From NCBI RefSeq assembly GCF_003290085.1, contig NZ_QMKJ01000001.1:434001-498000 (forward strand): a stretch of 64,000 nt of DNA, given 5' to 3'. Origin of the DNA: Aliidiomarina sp. B3213 (GTDB lineage Bacteria > Pseudomonadota > Gammaproteobacteria > Enterobacterales > Alteromonadaceae). The notes below the pieces were generated by a model, which ran no database searches, was not told the origin of the DNA, and worked only from the letters and a program-made list of their open reading frames with translations. Positions 61,036-64,000 of the stretch are shown here, piece after piece. Made by a program: the position numbers and the translations under genes. Numbering within the stretch: the first letter of the stretch is position 1; the number at the start of each line of letters is the position of its first letter.

Positions 61036-64000
61036 TTAAGAACTAAAATGCTCTGCGAATAGAACAAGTGGGTGTTTGACTGAAGCCGCTCCAAAACGAC
61101 TCGACTGACAACGACAAGAAAACCCAGTCGCCACTACCCTTCCATTATTTTGTTCAAGAATAGGTTTCCAGCTTAAATCAAATATTCGGCGACTCGCTTC
61201 AACCCGATCAGACTCATGCCCATAGCTTCCCGCCATACCACAGCAACCATTGTTCGCGGTGTTGAGCGATATACCTGCCCCGGTAAAAATTTGTTGCCAC
61301 GTTTTACTCGCCGTTGGACTTTTCGTTTGTTCGGTACAATGCGTGAGCAACGTATAGGCTTCCTCACCTTTTGAAACTGAACTAAAAACAGTAAGGTCTT
61401 GTTGAACCAGCCACTCCTGAATAAGTTGCACTTGAAAGTCACCGCGCTCGCTACCTAACTCAGCCGTATATTCGTCGCGGTAACACAGAGTAGTTGCTGC
61501 GTCTAAGCCCACCATTTCAACATTCAACTTAGCTACGCTATTTAGTAATTGGCTTTGCGTTAATGCAGTTTGATAAAACTCCTCAACATAACCTTTTACG
61601 TGCAGGCCTTTACCGTTTTCTTGAAATGGAAGAAAAACGGGTGTTTTCCCCAGCTTAGTCGCTGTATCTACAAGAGCCTTCATTACTTCAGGTTCAAAAC
61701 ACAAAGTAAACACGTCGGGTACAACAGCAACATACTTGGTTGCATCGAAGCCAGAAGCTTGCGAGCGCTTTTGAAGCTCATTCCATGAGATAGTCTTGCT
61801 AGTGGCAAGCAGTTGCTGTGCGGTTGGAAAAGCAAATCGTGGTGTATCTATGTAGCCTAACCAATGTCGCTGCACCCAATGACTTATAGGGTTGTGCATC
61901 AATACGTTTGCTAACCGTGGAAACTTCGACAAACGAGGTAATAACTTTTCAGAATTCTTCACCAGAATGTCTTTCATCGGACGCAAATAACGACTGTAAT
62001 AGTGCCTGTAGAACTTCGTTCTTTGCGTTGGAATATCTACTTTTACAGGACACTGAGTAGAACAGGCCTTGCAGGCGAGGCAGCTATCCATTGCTTCCTT
62101 TATTTCCGTATTAAAATCATCGGGCTTGTTAACGCTATTTATTGCGCGTATAGGCCAAGCTTTTTGTTTCGGAAGCTCGTCGGCTTTATATCCTTCTAAA
62201 CTGGTTACTCTTAACCACTCTTTAATCAGCGTAGCCCGGCCTTTCGGTGACTCTTTACGGTTGCCATAAGCTCTATACGAAGGACACATTGGAGTATTCA
62301 CATCGAAACTAAAACAAAGACCATTACCGTTACAGTCCATAGCACCCTGATACGATTCACGAACCTCAACAGGGATTTCTTTGTCAAATACGCCCCGCTT
62401 CTGACCGTCAACACTCACTAAGCTTGCGTCGCTATCCACCGGAGTACAAATCTTGCCGGGGTTTAATCGATTATTGGGGTCAAAAGATGATTTTATTTTT
62501 CGTAACTCTAAGAATAGCTTCTCGCCAAAGAATTCCGGTCCGTATTCGGAGCGGTAGCCCTTACCATGCTCACCCCACATTAACCCGCCATACTTAGCCG
62601 TTAGCGCCATCACTTTATCGCTTATTTCCCGAACTAACTTCTCCTGTACAGTGTCGGTCATATCTAACGCTGGTCTTACGTGCAATACACCTGCGTCAAC
62701 ATGCCCGAACATCCCGTACTGAAGCTGCTTTTCATCGAGTAAGGCTCTAAACTCTAATATGTAATCCGCTAACTTCTCAGGGGGTACAGCGGTGTCTTCA
62801 ACAAAGGCGATAGGCTTTTTCTTGCCAGGCATAGCCCCCAACAAACCCACAGCCTTTTTACGCATAGCATAAACACGCTGTATGGAAGCTATATCGCTAC
62901 ACACTTTAAAACCGCATACATTGAATTTTTCAGAACTATCTGACGACAAATGGGCTTTAAGCCAATCTAATTTATGATCAATCTCTTCGGCAGTTAACGC
63001 GGTATATTCCACCATGTTTATACCGTTCATTGGTGTGTCTGAATCCACCAGATCCGCAACGTCGTTCCAAATAATGTCGTTGCGTGCAAGTTCAAGAACA
63101 TTGGAGTCGATAGTTTCAACAGAGGTTGCTTCTGCTTTCATGAGCTCCGGCGCGTGCCGCAAAGCAGACTCGAAGTTTGAGTATTGAATGTTTACCAACA
63201 CCTTATGCTTAGGAATTGGCGTAATATTTAGTTTAGCTTCAGTAACAATAGACAAGGTTCCTTCAGCGCCCGCGATCACTCTTGATAAGTCGATCGTTTC
63301 ACTTTCTGGATCCCAAGTGTGTTTCAAGTCGTAGCCGGTAAGAAACCTATTTAAGGGAGGAAACTTAGCCTCAACTTCTTCTCTCATATCTACGCAAGAA
63401 GCGATTGCTTGACGGTATATGAGCCCTTCTACTGAGTCGTCTTCTGCTAATTTCTTCGCATCCTCGAGAGGAATTGGATGCGTATTTAGTTCATTTCCAG
63501 ACACCAAGAAACTTCTTAACCCTAAGACATGGTCACTGGTCTTGCCATAAACGATAGAGCCTTGCCCCGAAGCATCGGTTGCAATCATTCCGCCAATCGT
63601 ACAGCGATTACTTGTAGAAGTATCAGGTGCGAAGAAGTAGCCGTAAGGTGCCAAGAATTCATTTAAAGCGTCTTTAACTATACCTGACTCAACTTTTACC
63701 CACCCTTCTTTCTCGTTAAGTTCAAGAACACGAGTTAAGTGTCGGCTTAAATCGATAACAATGTTGGGTGTTAACGACTGACCATTGGTGCCAGTACCTC
63801 CACCTCGCGGCGCAAACTTTAGATGTTGGAATTCATCACGATTTGCTACACGTAACAAACACGCAACGTCATTCTGGCTTTTGGGATAAATAACAGCTTG
63901 AGGTATCTGTTGATAAATACTGTTGTCCGTAGCGGCAATGAGACGGCCGCTATAGGTAATATCTACGTCTCCGATGAAGCCCGCAGCTTTCAATGCAGAA
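61036..64000 (-). CDS. ydiJ: FAD/Fe-S D-2-hydroxyacid dehydrogenase, YdiJ type (5' end cut)
   Basis: A large membrane-peripheral flavoprotein, similar to E. coli YdiJ (1018 residues), which oxidises D-2-hydroxyacids such as D-2-hydroxyglutarate or D-lactate. Visible parts are the FAD-binding PRGGGTGTNGQSL and STSNRCTIGGMIATDASGQGS, the middle GMFGHVDAGVLHVRP and WGEHGKG, an Fe-S site CLACKACSTQCP, and a CCG-type C-terminal domain with NNGCCGMAGSYGH. The frame is open to the window edge. About 20 residues at the N-terminus are missing when compared with YdiJ, so a TTG at 63993 is not the true start. Confidence 0.92.
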   Translation of the reverse strand, partial: SALKAAGFIGDVDITYSGRLIAATDNSIYQQIPQAVIYPKSQNDVACLLRVANRDEFQHLKFAPRGGGTGTNGQSLTPNIVIDLSRHLTRVLELNEKEGWVKVESGIVKDALNEFLAPYGYFFAPDTSTSNRCTIGGMIATDASGQGSIVYGKTSDHVLGLRSFLVSGNELNTHPIPLEDAKKLAEDDSVEGLIYRQAIASCVDMREEVEAKFPPLNRFLTGYDLKHTWDPESETIDLSRVIAGAEGTLSIVTEAKLNITPIPKHKVLVNIQYSNFESALRHAPELMKAEATSVETIDSNVLELARNDIIWNDVADLVDSDTPMNGINMVEYTALTAEEIDHKLDWLKAHLSSDSSEKFNVCGFKVCSDIASIQRVYAMRKKAVGLLGAMPGKKKPIAFVEDTAVPPEKLADYILEFRALLDEKQLQYGMFGHVDAGVLHVRPALDMTDTVQEKLVREISDKVMALTAKYGGLMWGEHGKGYRSEYGPEFFGEKLFLELRKIKSSFDPNNRLNPGKICTPVDSDASLVSVDGQKRGVFDKEIPVEVRESYQGAMDCNGNGLCFSFDVNTPMCPSYRAYGNRKESPKGRATLIKEWLRVTSLEGYKADELPKQKAWPIRAINSVNKPDDFNTEIKEAMDSCLACKACSTQCPVKVDIPTQRTKFYRHYYSRYLRPMKDILVKNSEKLLPRLSKFPRLANVLMHNPISHWVQRHWLGYIDTPRFAFPTAQQLLATSKTISWNELQKRSQASGFDATKYVAVVPDVFTLCFEPEVMKALVDTATKLGKTPVFLPFQENGKGLHVKGYVEEFYQTALTQSQLLNSVAKLNVEMVGLDAATTLCYRDEYTAELGSERGDFQVQLIQEWLVQQDLTVFSSVSKGEEAYTLLTHCTEQTKSPTASKTWQQIFTGAGISLNTANNGCCGMAGSYGHESDRVEASRRIFDLSWKPILEQNNGRVVATGFSCRCQSSRFGAASVKHPLVLFAEHFSS

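Overview
The window is a gene-dense piece of a gammaproteobacterial chromosome. Gene order and protein sequences fit the order Alteromonadales, and an Idiomarina/Aliidiomarina-like bacterium is my best guess. The guess rests on these features: pyrD-zapC, rlmL-uup-rmf-fabA, ccoNOQP...fnr-uspE-ttcA, rluE-mnmA-hflD-purB, the 180-kDa-type NAD glutamate dehydrogenase and the leucine dehydrogenase. I see no insertion sequence, prophage, integrase or CRISPR array. Genes sit on both strands with short gaps.

Layout. 1-6.5 kb holds the tail-specific protease prc, an NhaC-type antiporter, aminopeptidase N and a DUF2835 gene. 6.7-12.5 kb holds the large NAD-glutamate dehydrogenase followed 3 bases later by pyrD. 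12.6-14.8 kb holds zapC, a cardiolipin synthase on the minus strand, and the initiator tRNA-fMet gene. 15-21 kb is a tight rlmL / glutaredoxin-like / uup / DUF3466 operon, followed by rmf. 21.4-24 kb holds fabA and a Lon-like protease. 24-26 kb holds an outer-membrane MipA-like protein, a CAT-like acyltransferase and a small secreted TonB-C-like protein.

26.1-41.6 kb is the most unusual part. It is a long minus-strand run of MaoC-like hydratase, NfeD, SPFH protein, Ser/Thr kinase, PP2C phosphatase (tail-anchored), PP2C phosphatase (soluble), zinc-ribbon FHA protein, second Ser/Thr kinase, ABC exporter with three FHA domains, and a LEA-14-like lipoprotein, closed by a strong terminator. Both kinases have a cytoplasmic kinase domain, one membrane span, a predicted periplasmic stalk of CxxC repeats, and a long right-handed beta-helix. 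My inference is an envelope-sensing phosphothreonine pathway that controls an exporter. Its function is not known to me.

41.7-52.3 kb is the micro-aerobic respiration block: an orphan lipoprotein, an FNR box, ccoNOQP (cbb3 oxidase), its assembly genes fixH, ccoI, ccoS and a CcoS-linked membrane protein, then fnr, uspE and ttcA. 52.3-59.7 kb holds a Bax-like glucosaminidase, a polytopic membrane protein, rluE, mnmA, hflD, purB, roxA and a DUF4826 gene. The window ends with a leucine-type dehydrogenase and a ydiJ-type FAD/Fe-S D-2-hydroxyacid dehydrogenase cut by the right edge.
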